Below, one piece after another: positions 31,281 through 40,111 of a stretch of DNA of 59,103 nt (position 1 is its first letter; each line of letters begins with the position of its first letter). The notes under the pieces are model-generated. The model had not been told where the DNA came from and made no database searches. It saw only the letters and a list, made by a program, of their open reading frames with translations. The stretch spans positions 1 to 59,103 of the forward strand of contig JBCCWS010000036.1 in assembly GCA_039193195.1 (NCBI GenBank), written 5' to 3'. Source of the stretch: Pseudomonadota bacterium (lineage in GTDB: Bacteria > Pseudomonadota > Gammaproteobacteria > Steroidobacterales > JBCBZW01). The position numbers and the translations under genes are program-made.

Positions 31281-32474
31281 CTAGCGCACGAAGGTGGCGT
31301 ACTCGGCGAAGGCGTCGGCAACCGCACCCTCGTCCAGACCGTAGTCCGCGAGCGAGTAGGCGTGGCGGCGTGAGGGGTGGCTTGCCCGCTCCTCGGCCAG
31401 ATAACGCTCCATAGCCTGCCGCGCCTCGGTGGCTAGGTCGAGATCAGCCGCAGCGTAGACGCGTTCGACACACGCCATCGGATCCGCCATGAGATCGGAG
31501 TAGTCGATATCGATAAAGCGATCGGCGGGTGAGCGGCGCCGGGCCTCCACGTTACGAGCAAGGGCGTCGCGCAGGTAGCGCAGGGCCAGCTCGCCGACCT
31601 TGTTTGGATCCACCTTGGTCATGATCGGACCGTGCGCGGCAGCGGTCAGGCTGCAGTAAGACGCCACGCACTTCACCGGATCCCGGTGCTGCTGCACGAT
31701 CAGCGCGTCGGGAAAGACCGCCAAGATCGCGTCCACCGCCCACATGTGGAAGGGGGTCTTGAGCACCCACCGCTCCCCCGGGTACCACCACTGGAGCAGG
31801 CGGAGCTGGTCAGCGTAGATCTCGTAGGCCTGCACCCATTCTCGTGCCGGCCGTGTGTCCAGCCAGTCGAGGTAGCCGCCGCACGGACCGTAGAAGATGA
31901 AGGAATGCGACATGAACGCGGTCTCGAGCAGGCCGAAACACTCCTCCGGCACATCCACGCCAGACGGGTGAATCGTCGCCAACTCCGGCGTGAACTTCTC
32001 CCGCGCCTCGATATACTTGCGCGCCTGCTCTACGCGGTAGTCCTCCTCGAAGTAGGCCAGCTCACCGCGATACTCTGGCGCGGCCGGCGGCGCCTGCAGA
32101 GCTTCCCACAGCCGGGGTGTACGGGCGCTGGTGTCCTGCGCTAGGAGACGGTGCAGAAACGTAGTGCCGGTTCGGAAGGGCGCCACGAGGAAGATCGGCT
32201 TCTCCAGCCGCTCCGCCGCGATCTCTGGGTAGCGGCGGCTGAACTCGCGTAACCGCACGCGTTTGACCAGGGTCTCGAGCACCATCCGCTGCGCGCGGCG
32301 CCGGCCGATAAAGTGGAGCTGATCAGAAGAGGCTGTCAGCCCGTCGCACAGGGCCTGAAAGGCGGGCGTCTCCAAGTACGACGCGTCATCGACGCCAGCC
32401 TCACGGCGGGCCGATTCGATCAATTCGGCGGAGTCGAAGGGCCCCGCGTCGCGCGCAAGTTCGCGTTTTGCCAT
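31281..32474 (-). CDS. Sulfotransferase family protein
   Basis: A 397-residue PAPS-dependent sulfotransferase-like protein. The 5'-phosphosulfate loop is visible in FLVAPFRTGTTFLHRLL and the 3'-phosphate motif in VQQHRDPVKCVASYCSL; a WVLKTPFHMW segment between them is typical of the bacterial Sulfotransfer_3 group. The acceptor is unknown; a lipid, steroid-like molecule or glycan are all possible. The start is taken as the ATG at 32474. It shares a transcription unit with the RraA-like gene and is divergent from EF-G2 across a 495-base gap. Confidence 0.85.
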   Translation of the reverse strand: MAKRELARDAGPFDSAELIESARREAGVDDASYLETPAFQALCDGLTASSDQLHFIGRRRAQRMVLETLVKRVRLREFSRRYPEIAAERLEKPIFLVAPFRTGTTFLHRLLAQDTSARTPRLWEALQAPPAAPEYRGELAYFEEDYRVEQARKYIEAREKFTPELATIHPSGVDVPEECFGLLETAFMSHSFIFYGPCGGYLDWLDTRPAREWVQAYEIYADQLRLLQWWYPGERWVLKTPFHMWAVDAILAVFPDALIVQQHRDPVKCVASYCSLTAAAHGPIMTKVDPNKVGELALRYLRDALARNVEARRRSPADRFIDIDYSDLMADPMACVERVYAAADLDLATEARQAMERYLAEERASHPSRRHAYSLADYGLDEGAVADAFAEYATFVR

Positions 32475-32969
32475 TCTGCTTGTGGTTCCTGGGCGTCGAC
32501 GAGCCGCGGCAGTCTGCGGCAAAGGCTGGTCGAACACCAGCTACCACGAGACCATCAGGGGGATGGCGCCGCACCTGCGACACGCGGTCCCATACACCGT
32601 CCTAGCGCCTTGGGTTTTACCCGATTCGCGCGCGCTTCGCCGCGACCTGCGCAGCGTTCCCGGGTACCGAGTCGGTGCCCCTTGAATCAACCGCTGTTCG
32701 ACGCCAGATCGTGCGCTGCGTCATAATCATCCCCCATTCCTGGCAGTCTAGCCCAGCGGCGCGGAACTGCTTTGCTTGCAAGCCACCGCGGGGACGTTAA
32801 ACTTCGCCCCGCGCGAGGGATGACCCACCGCCCGCTCCGGGGCTTGGGCGCATCCAGCACCCGGGGCCGTCGTCCGGCCGACAGGACCAAAGGCCGCCTC
32901 CCGACACCGACACGCGAGAACCCAAAGGATTCTCACAGCGTGGCGGCTAACCGTATTAGAGAAAAACCC
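32475..32969. other. Intergenic region between the divergent sulfotransferase and EF-G2 genes
   Basis: No gene is supported; the frames open here are arginine-rich read-throughs of both neighbours. The region must carry both promoters and the EF-G2 leader. TTGCTT at 32772 and TTAAAC at 32797-32802 are possible but poorly spaced (19 bases) promoter parts. Confidence 0.5.
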
Positions 32970-35054
32970 ATGACAGACCTCACCCGCTATCGGAACATCG
33001 GCATCTTCGCTCACGTGGACGCCGGTAAGACCACCACCACCGAGCGAATCCTCAAGCTCACCGGGAAGATCCACAAGATCGGTGAGGTGCATGACGGTGC
33101 GGCCACGACGGACTTCATGGAGCAGGAGCAGGAGCGGGGCATCACGATTCAGTCCGCTGCCACCACCTGTTTCTGGAATGACCATCGCCTAAACATCATC
33201 GACACCCCGGGGCACGTGGACTTCACCATCGAGGTGTACCGCTCCCTGAAGGTGCTTGACGGTGGCGTGGGCGTGTTCTGCGGCTCCGGCGGCGTGGAGC
33301 CCCAGTCCGAGACCAACTGGCGCTACGCCAATGACTCGGAAGTCTCCCGTATCATCTATGTGAACAAGCTCGACCGCGTGGGCGCCGACTTCTTCCGCGT
33401 GGTGAAGCAGGTGGAAGACGTGCTGGCGGCCAACCCGCTGGTCATGACCCTGCCGATCGGCATCGAAGATAACTTCACCGGCGTCATCGATCTGCTGACG
33501 CGCAAGGCGTGGGTATGGGATGACTCGGGCGACCCGCTCAAGTACGAGCTGCAGGACGTGCCGGAGGACATGAAGGACCAGGTCGAGGAGTGGCGCGAGA
33601 AGCTGGTGGAGACCGCCGTCGAAGTAGACGAGGACGTGATGTCCGCTTACCTGGAAGGCGAAGAGCCGGACGTCGATACGCTCAAGCGTTGCATTCGCCA
33701 GGGCACGATCAACCTCGACTTCTTCCCCACCTTCTGCGGCTCCTCGTTCAAGAACAAGGGCGTGCAGCTGGTGCTGGACGGCGTGGTGGACTACCTGCCG
33801 AGCCCGACGGAAGTGAAGCCCCAGCCGGAGGTGGACCTGGAAGGCAACGAGACTGGCGAGCTGGCGCTCGTCGATCCCGAGCGCCCCCTGCGCGCGCTCG
33901 CATTCAAGATCATGGACGACCGCTACGGCGCCCTGACCTTTACCCGTGTCTACTCGGGCACGATCAACAAGGGCGACACGATCCTCAACACCTACACCGG
34001 CAAGACCGAGCGCATCGGTCGCATGGTGGAGATGCACGCCGACTCGCGTGAGGACATCGATCGCGCCCAAGCTGGCGACATCATCGCCATCATCGGCATG
34101 AAGAACGTGCAGACCGGGCACACGTTGGCGGACCAGAAGAACCCGGCGACGCTAGAGCCCATGGTGTTCCCCGATCCGGTGATCTCCATCGCCGTGGCGC
34201 CGAAGGACAAGGGCGGCGCCGAGAAGATGGGCATTGCGCTGGGCAAGATGATCGCCGAGGACCCCTCCTTCCGCGTTGAAACGGACGAGGAGTCCGGCGA
34301 GACCATCATGAAGGGCATGGGCGAGCTGCACCTGGACATTAAGGTGGACATCCTCAAGCGCACGCACGGCGTGGAAGTGACCGTCGGTAAGCCGCAGGTG
34401 GCCTACCGCGAGACCATCACTAAGCCGATCGACGATAGCTACACGCACAAGAAGCAAACCGGTGGTTCCGGTCAGTACGGCAAGATCGACTACACGATCG
34501 AGCCTGCCGAGACCGGCACGGGCTTCGAGTTCGAGTCCAAGGTGACGGGCGGTAACGTGCCGAAGGAGTTCTGGCCGGCGATCGAGAAGGGCTTCCACTC
34601 CAGCCTTGAGAAGGGACCGCTTGCCGGTTACCCGATGCTCGACGTGAAGGTCACGCTGATGGATGGTAACTACCATCCGGTGGACTCCTCGGCGATCGCT
34701 TTCGAGATCGCGGCTAAGGCAGCCTATCGCCAGTCCATGCCGAAGGCCGGCCCGCAGCTGCTGGAGCCGATCATGAAGGTGGACGTGTTCTCGCCGGACG
34801 ATCACGTGGGTGACGTCATCGGTGACCTCAACCGTCGCCGCGGCATGATCAAGTCCCAGGAGCCCGGCCCGACCGGCGTTCGCGTGAAGGCTGACGTGCC
34901 CCTGTCGGAGATGTTCGGCTACATTGGTGATCTGCGCACCATGACCTCCGGGCGTGGCCAATTCTCGATGGAGTTCGCGCACTACGCGCCGTGCCCGAAC
35001 AACGTCGCCGAGACGATCATCGCCGAAGCCGAGGAGCGCAAGAAGGCCTCCTAA
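32970..35054 (+). CDS. fusA: Elongation factor G, second type (EF-G2)
   Basis: A 694-residue translational GTPase. The G motifs are [17 protein letters not shown] and NKLD, and domains II to V follow in normal order. The opening [19 protein letters not shown] and phrases such as [18 protein letters not shown] are those of the second EF-G found in Vibrio and Shewanella, not the EF-G of the rpsL-rpsG-tuf operon, and no ribosomal genes are near. It may serve ribosome recycling or stress translation; whether the genome also has a canonical fusA cannot be seen here. The ATG at 32970 matches the family start. Confidence 0.93.
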   Translation: MTDLTRYRNIGIFAHVDAGKTTTTERILKLTGKIHKIGEVHDGAATTDFMEQEQERGITIQSAATTCFWNDHRLNIIDTPGHVDFTIEVYRSLKVLDGGVGVFCGSGGVEPQSETNWRYANDSEVSRIIYVNKLDRVGADFFRVVKQVEDVLAANPLVMTLPIGIEDNFTGVIDLLTRKAWVWDDSGDPLKYELQDVPEDMKDQVEEWREKLVETAVEVDEDVMSAYLEGEEPDVDTLKRCIRQGTINLDFFPTFCGSSFKNKGVQLVLDGVVDYLPSPTEVKPQPEVDLEGNETGELALVDPERPLRALAFKIMDDRYGALTFTRVYSGTINKGDTILNTYTGKTERIGRMVEMHADSREDIDRAQAGDIIAIIGMKNVQTGHTLADQKNPATLEPMVFPDPVISIAVAPKDKGGAEKMGIALGKMIAEDPSFRVETDEESGETIMKGMGELHLDIKVDILKRTHGVEVTVGKPQVAYRETITKPIDDSYTHKKQTGGSGQYGKIDYTIEPAETGTGFEFESKVTGGNVPKEFWPAIEKGFHSSLEKGPLAGYPMLDVKVTLMDGNYHPVDSSAIAFEIAAKAAYRQSMPKAGPQLLEPIMKVDVFSPDDHVGDVIGDLNRRRGMIKSQEPGPTGVRVKADVPLSEMFGYIGDLRTMTSGRGQFSMEFAHYAPCPNNVAETIIAEAEERKKAS

Positions 35055-35068
35055 TCGCGGGCAGCGGC

Positions 35069-35647
35069 ATGCTCGGTAGGCTCGTGCTAGGCCCGCTCCT
35101 GGGCCTGGTCATCTCGATAACTCTCGGCGCCGCTCTCATCGCAGGCGGCGCCGAGATCCGGCTCTCCCTTCCCGGCACCTCGATTCCGCAAACGCTGCAG
35201 ACGTTGGCAGTGCTCCTGGTCGGTGGACTGTTCGGGCCCTTCGCCGGGGTGTTGGCCGTGCTCGCCTACCTCGGCTTAGGTGTCGCGGGAGTACCTGTTT
35301 TCGCCGACGATGGGGCAGGGTGGGCGCGCCTTACTGGCCCCACGGCTGGCTACCTGTGGGGATTCGTCGGCGCGGCCGCTGTCATGGGCCTGTGGCCAGT
35401 GCGACGGTCCATCGCCGGCCTCGCCACCCTGCTGCTCGGCGCCCTCCTCGCCCATACGGTTGTCTTGGCGGCAGGATGGTGGCACCTTTCTCAAGCGATA
35501 GGTTACGTCAACGCCTTCGAACGCGGCGTGGAGCCGTTCCTCCTCGGCGCCCTCGCGAAGTCCGTCGCCGCAGCGCTGCTACTGTGGATCTGGCGCCAGA
35601 TCCGTACGCGGCTGCGGGTGCCAAGCTTTTTGCTCCCACCTGTTTGA
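35069..35647 (+). CDS. bioY: BioY-type biotin transporter (ECF S-component)
   Basis: A 192-residue membrane protein with about six hydrophobic segments, recognised as BioY from IPQTLQTLAVLLVGGLFGPFAG near the N-terminus and the loop RLTGPTAGYLWGF. BioY binds biotin; it may work alone or with the BioM/BioN ATPase module, neither of which is in the window. The ATG at 35069 lies 14 bases past the EF-G2 stop, so the two genes are probably co-transcribed. The usual C-terminal Lys/Arg-rich end is present. Confidence 0.85.
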   Translation: MLGRLVLGPLLGLVISITLGAALIAGGAEIRLSLPGTSIPQTLQTLAVLLVGGLFGPFAGVLAVLAYLGLGVAGVPVFADDGAGWARLTGPTAGYLWGFVGAAAVMGLWPVRRSIAGLATLLLGALLAHTVVLAAGWWHLSQAIGYVNAFERGVEPFLLGALAKSVAAALLLWIWRQIRTRLRVPSFLLPPV

Positions 35648-36195
35648 CTCGCAAGGCCGCGCACGCATCATCGCCCACGCCCTCGATGGATATGGATGCT
35701 GATCTGCCTTGCGATTCCTGGCATCAACCACGCTCAACCGACCGCGACCTACGCACGCGCGCCGCCCGGAAACGCGCTGAACGAGCAAATCGCGCGGGCA
35801 CTACCAACGGGCTCTTCCTTAACGGATACCAGCTGCCTGACGCTGACCCGAAAGGGCGCAGCAAGCACGCCAAGTACAGCGTATTCTCGGGCCGAACCCT
35901 CGGCACGGGCGATAGCTGGGTGAGCAGGGCCCTGGAGAACGTGCTGTGCACTGGGCGTACGCGAGCGACCTGGGCGGAGTTCGGGGAGCTAAGCGCCGTG
36001 GATGCCACGATCGACGCGACTCGGCGCGCCAATTCGCTTGGAGTTTCTTCGCAGGCCTCGAATCACTCTGTGGGTGAGGCACCCTTCGACGACCTTAGGT
36101 TTAACTTCGGTCATGGGCCGAGCCGTGGCATCAAAGATCACTTGCGTCTTGCCGTGGGCTCTCGACAACGGCACAGGGCAGCCCGGCGAGGATAC
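35648..36195. other. 548-base stretch without a recognisable gene
   Basis: Several frames are open, but each product is rich in Arg, Ala and Ser, lacks a signal, domain or ribosome-binding site, and the longest (plus strand, to 36525) runs through the reverse complement of the next gene. It lies between the ends of bioY and the FIST-like gene, where no promoter is required, so its length is unusual. It may be the eroded remains of a gene; I cannot identify which. Confidence 0.45.
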
Positions 36196-37224
36196 TCAGT
36201 AGCTGCGTACGGTGACGTACACCATCGTTTGATTGAGCAACTGGTAGGCGATCTCCCCAAAGGTCATCGGCCCAGTTATCTCCCCCGTACGCTTACCCTC
36301 GAGCTCCGAGTACAAGAAATTGAGGATGCAGTTGCACGAGAACACCGCGTCCCCTTCGAGCTCGGGCACGGCCGCCGTAAAGTCCTCTACGTAGTTGTGC
36401 AGGGGCGAGGCGATCCGGTACTTGACGCCAGCGAACACCGGCGCATAGAGGTGCACCGTACGGTCCGTATCGTTGAGTTCTTGGAAGGAGACATTGATCA
36501 TCGCACCCGAGTAGTCAGCGACTAAGGGGTAACGCGTATCGATATCGTGCTCCTTCATGTAGTCGTAGAAGTTGCACTGAACACCGTTGACCAGGCAGTC
36601 CTTCACGCTGAATCCAGTCTCGCTGAACTCGAACTCATCGCCGTCACCCTGGCGCAGGGTGTTCACGATCCCCACCTCGGCGTAGCGCCCCGCCGGTAAG
36701 GTGATGTGCATCACCACCGCCTGATCGTAGGATTGGCTTCCCAGCACACCGTTGAATACGCTTGGACGCACTGTGCCAAGGTCATTCAAATGGACGCCTG
36801 TAATCCAGCCAACGACAGGCTTAAGGAACATGTCCTCAAAGTCCGGCGCCTCGCGCGCGTACCGCAGGTGAGTCTCGGAGCTGGCCGGAATCAACAGCAC
36901 CGTTAGGCCAGACTCAGGCGAGTCGGCGGCGACGCGGTCAATGTTGGTGCTGTCGTAGAAGCGGATTTGAATGGACGCGGCGATCGCGGGGTCAAGCTCG
37001 CGCACGTATAGGCGCTCGCGCGAGATATTGCCCCCCTCGCGAGTCATGAAGTAGGGGATCGAACCTCCGATCCATCGCCCCTTGGGCAGGGCTGCCAGAA
37101 GGCTCTCGTCACCCGCCAGCCAGAGGATCCTCCCCTCGTTGATCGCCGCGGACACTTCCTCCACGGTAGCGAGCCGGGAATCGATTTCGCTGCGGGGCGA
37201 AGCGGTACGCTGTGCTGGGTCCAT
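36196..37224 (-). CDS. Hypothetical protein with FIST C-like end
   Basis: A 342-residue soluble protein with no signal peptide or membrane segment. I do not recognise a characterised homologue. The C-terminal part resembles the end of FIST sensory domains: a core FSCNCILNFLY, then GPMTFGEIAY and LLNQTMVYV, which mirror the FSC...TYGEIA...HNQT pattern of FIST_C. An N-terminal AAINEGRILWLAGDESLL would then be the FIST_N-like part. FIST domains are thought to bind small ligands such as amino acids. It starts 8 bases after the stop of the zinc-finger repeat gene, so the two form an operon. Confidence 0.65.
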   Translation of the reverse strand: MDPAQRTASPRSEIDSRLATVEEVSAAINEGRILWLAGDESLLAALPKGRWIGGSIPYFMTREGGNISRERLYVRELDPAIAASIQIRFYDSTNIDRVAADSPESGLTVLLIPASSETHLRYAREAPDFEDMFLKPVVGWITGVHLNDLGTVRPSVFNGVLGSQSYDQAVVMHITLPAGRYAEVGIVNTLRQGDGDEFEFSETGFSVKDCLVNGVQCNFYDYMKEHDIDTRYPLVADYSGAMINVSFQELNDTDRTVHLYAPVFAGVKYRIASPLHNYVEDFTAAVPELEGDAVFSCNCILNFLYSELEGKRTGEITGPMTFGEIAYQLLNQTMVYVTVRSY

Positions 37225-37232
37225 GCTTCTCC

Positions 37233-39827
37233 TCAGGCCGCCCTGATTCGCTGGAGTTCGGCGCGATGAACGCGCTCGTGCTTCACAAAGTAGTCGCGTA
37301 GCTGCAGGGCAGCTGCTTGGCGATTGCCTTCGCTCGGATCGCGGCGCACGGAGCGTCGGATACGTTCGAGCATCATGCGCAAGGCGAAGGCATCGGTCTC
37401 CAGCAACAGGTCACCATCCATCAATCGCCGCCACACCGGATCATCCACGGGCGGCACGTCCACGTTGCCGGCTGGCGCTGACGCGGTGCGCCGACCACCG
37501 CCGCGCCAGGTACGACTCAGGCGGCTTGTTCGTTGCTGGGTAGTCGTCGACAGATCGAGTGAATTCAGATCAGCTAAGAGATCAACATGGCGCCGCGCGT
37601 ATCGCGCCAGGTAGCGCCGGAGCACGCGTGCGGCAGCGGCCATAACCTCACCGGACGTCTCACCTTGACTGGTGACGCGACGCACCTTCTCGAGCAGCAT
37701 GCTGAGGCCAGGATCCTCTTGCGATGGCACCACCCGGCCGTCCAGCAGCGCCTGCCAGCTTGCCGAGGTCTCCGGCGGGATTCGCGGCTGCACGACGGGC
37801 ACCGCTTCCACCGCTGCTGATTCCTCTTCCGCGCCCACCGCAGCCGACGCTTCACTAGCAGGTTGAGGGGTCGTTGAACCCTCATTCAATTGTCGCAATT
37901 CGCTGGAGAGCTGCCGTGCCGTTTTGCTGAAGAAGGTGTGCAGCAGGCGCACGCCCGCAAGGCGCGTGGCGTCGGACGCGTCGCTCTGCACTGAACGCTT
38001 GATCTGTTCGAGCATCATCTTCAGCGCGACGCTCGACGTGTCCAGGGGACGCTCACCAGTCACCAGCTCTGCCCATATTGGATCATCGACTGGCGGTACC
38101 GGAGGCGGCGCAGATGCCACCGCTCGCGGTTGCAAGGTGGGGATGGCGCTGGGGTCATCGATCAACACTGTGGCGTCGTGAGCCGCCGGCAACGCCTTGG
38201 GAGCAGGCCCGGTCGGCTCCGCAATTGGCGCCGATGTGCCCGCGGTGACGTTGGACGCCGCGGCCAAGAGTTGAGCGCGCTCGTCAGCGTAGCGTTGCGC
38301 GCTCTGCCCGAGGTGCTTGTGAAGTACGCGCGCGGCGGCAGAGACGGCGGATCGATCATCGCTGCTGCGTACAAACTGGCGCAGGCGAGCGAGTAGCATT
38401 TGCAGCGCCAGCGCGCTGGTCTCCAAGGTCAGATCACCGCTAAGCAACGCAACCCAAATGGGATGGTCCACCGCCGGCAAGGTGGGGACCTGCGCCCGCG
38501 CAGGCAACACCGGGATCGCCGAGGGCTCCGGCGACTCGACCGCCTGCACGGCAGCGTCGGCATTCGCCAGCGGTGTCGCCTCGACATCGCGCTCCCTTCC
38601 TTCGGCGGCGACGCCGTCAACCGCCGCAGCGCCTTCTTCTTGCGCCGGCCTCTCTTCGGAAGAGGCGTCGCTCGACGCGCCGGTCTCGTGCTCAGCGGTG
38701 GGCGGCGCGAAGCGTTCCTGGCCCACTGCCACCGGCGCGGCGGCACTCGCCTGCTCAGCATTCGTCCTATCGGGCGCGGCGGCGGCGCTGCCGGCCGCGT
38801 CGATCTCCTCGGTAGGCTCTTCCAACGCCTCCGCCGCCACCTCGACTGGCGAGTCGTCTGCGCCGGCTTCCTGGTGAAGCTTCGGCGATGCCGCCTCCAC
38901 ATCGATCAGCGCAACGTCGGTCTGCGTATGTTCGTCGATCGACGCGTGCGCGAGCGCGTCGGTCTCGCCTTCGATGGCGCGCTCGAATACCGCCTGCGCT
39001 TCGTCTTCATCCGCCGCGAGTAGCGTGTTCGTGGGAACAGGCTGCGGCACCGGTATCGCTGGCGGCGGCGACGACGATGGCACGGGCTCGATCGCGGTGG
39101 CGTCGCCGGTCCTCGCAGTTTCCTCGCCCGACGCCGGGCTTGGCATCAGCAACTGCGCCGGCACGGACGCGGCAATCGGTGGCAGAGAGGGTGCCTTGCG
39201 ATCGCTGGCCTGCGCGGACTCAGGCTCTCTCTGAGCTTGGCGCGGCGGCGGCGGCTTCGCCTCGCGATCGGCGAGGGCGTCGACCGCGTGGGTCGCCACC
39301 TCAGCGCCTTCACCGTCCTGCTGTTCCTGCAGTAGGCCCTCCACCAGCGCGATCTCGCCCGTCAGGGCATCGACCGGCATCCCCCGTGCAGAGAGCACCA
39401 CGGCGACATCGGCGACTTCCACGTCAAGCAGTGCCGCAGTGGTCACGAAGGAAGCACCGCCCGTGTACAAGGCGACGATGCGGCTCGCCAGTGCGTGGGA
39501 GATTCGAGTGCCTGGCTCAGCCAGCTCGGCGGCCGCCGGACAGGCCCGGTCGGCACATCCTGCGGTGGCGTCAGGCAGTCGCAGATGCACCTGCCAATCC
39601 CCCAGGGGAAGATGGCGCAGCTGCAGGTAACGGCTGGCGGGCGTAGGCGCGAGAGACTGGCCGCAGCGCGCGCACGCGTTGGTTTCGCCCCCGAGCAAGC
39701 GCCGGCGCGTGCGCACGAAGTGCAGGCTCACCGTCAGCTGGCGTGTCTCCTCGTCCGCCTCGACGTCTACCACCTGCCAATGCTGGGGCAGGCGAAGTAC
39801 TTTTTTCAGCAGGTCCAGCTGGTCCAC
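37233..39827 (-). CDS. ISL3-like zinc-finger protein with four C-terminal helical repeats
   Basis: An 864-residue protein of unusual build. Residues 1-150 resemble the N-terminus of ISL3 transposases: the strand HWQVVDVEADEETRQLTVSL, cysteines C52/C55 (CARC) and C91/C96, the RHLPLGDWQVHLRLP stretch and a possible helix-turn-helix, but no DDE catalytic domain follows. Residues 160-445 are low-complexity (Ala, Pro, Glu). The rest holds four degenerate repeats of about 70 residues at 450-521, 578-648, 684-754 and 792-862, each with a PxxDxPIWxxLxxG start, an ALxMxLExIRRxV helix and a tail helix. The linker PSAIPxL precedes the first two. Function unknown; a DNA- or protein-binding scaffold descended from a transposase is my inference. 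Confidence 0.7.
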   Translation of the reverse strand: MDQLDLLKKVLRLPQHWQVVDVEADEETRQLTVSLHFVRTRRRLLGGETNACARCGQSLAPTPASRYLQLRHLPLGDWQVHLRLPDATAGCADRACPAAAELAEPGTRISHALASRIVALYTGGASFVTTAALLDVEVADVAVVLSARGMPVDALTGEIALVEGLLQEQQDGEGAEVATHAVDALADREAKPPPPRQAQREPESAQASDRKAPSLPPIAASVPAQLLMPSPASGEETARTGDATAIEPVPSSSPPPAIPVPQPVPTNTLLAADEDEAQAVFERAIEGETDALAHASIDEHTQTDVALIDVEAASPKLHQEAGADDSPVEVAAEALEEPTEEIDAAGSAAAAPDRTNAEQASAAAPVAVGQERFAPPTAEHETGASSDASSEERPAQEEGAAAVDGVAAEGRERDVEATPLANADAAVQAVESPEPSAIPVLPARAQVPTLPAVDHPIWVALLSGDLTLETSALALQMLLARLRQFVRSSDDRSAVSAAARVLHKHLGQSAQRYADERAQLLAAASNVTAGTSAPIAEPTGPAPKALPAAHDATVLIDDPSAIPTLQPRAVASAPPPVPPVDDPIWAELVTGERPLDTSSVALKMMLEQIKRSVQSDASDATRLAGVRLLHTFFSKTARQLSSELRQLNEGSTTPQPASEASAAVGAEEESAAVEAVPVVQPRIPPETSASWQALLDGRVVPSQEDPGLSMLLEKVRRVTSQGETSGEVMAAAARVLRRYLARYARRHVDLLADLNSLDLSTTTQQRTSRLSRTWRGGGRRTASAPAGNVDVPPVDDPVWRRLMDGDLLLETDAFALRMMLERIRRSVRRDPSEGNRQAAALQLRDYFVKHERVHRAELQRIRAA

Positions 39828-40111
39828 GGAACACTCCGCTGGGGGCCATGTGGGATACGCGCAGCCACGTTTCTCAGCATGGCAAACCCCTGAGGATCAA
39901 GGCTCGTCATGCCTAGAGCATAGCGACGCCATACGGCCTGGGTCCAATCCCACTGCGCTCACCCGATCGGTGGGCGGCCGGGCGGAGACACCGACGAGCG
40001 CCTTCCCGGGCTGCTAACGCTGGCACCTCTAGATACTCCGGGCCGATCCCTGCGCCGGGTTCACATAGATGTCCCGCGCGATCTCCTCGTCAGCCGCCCT
40101 GCACCGCAGCG

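Noticed and set aside
33189-34121. A 310-codon frame antisense to EF-G2
   Set aside because: Shadow of a strongly conserved gene, with no features of its own.
35320-36525. A 401-codon open frame on the plus strand
   Set aside because: It overlaps bioY out of frame and then runs through the reverse complement of the FIST-like gene; composition is arginine-rich and no domain or ribosome-binding site is visible.
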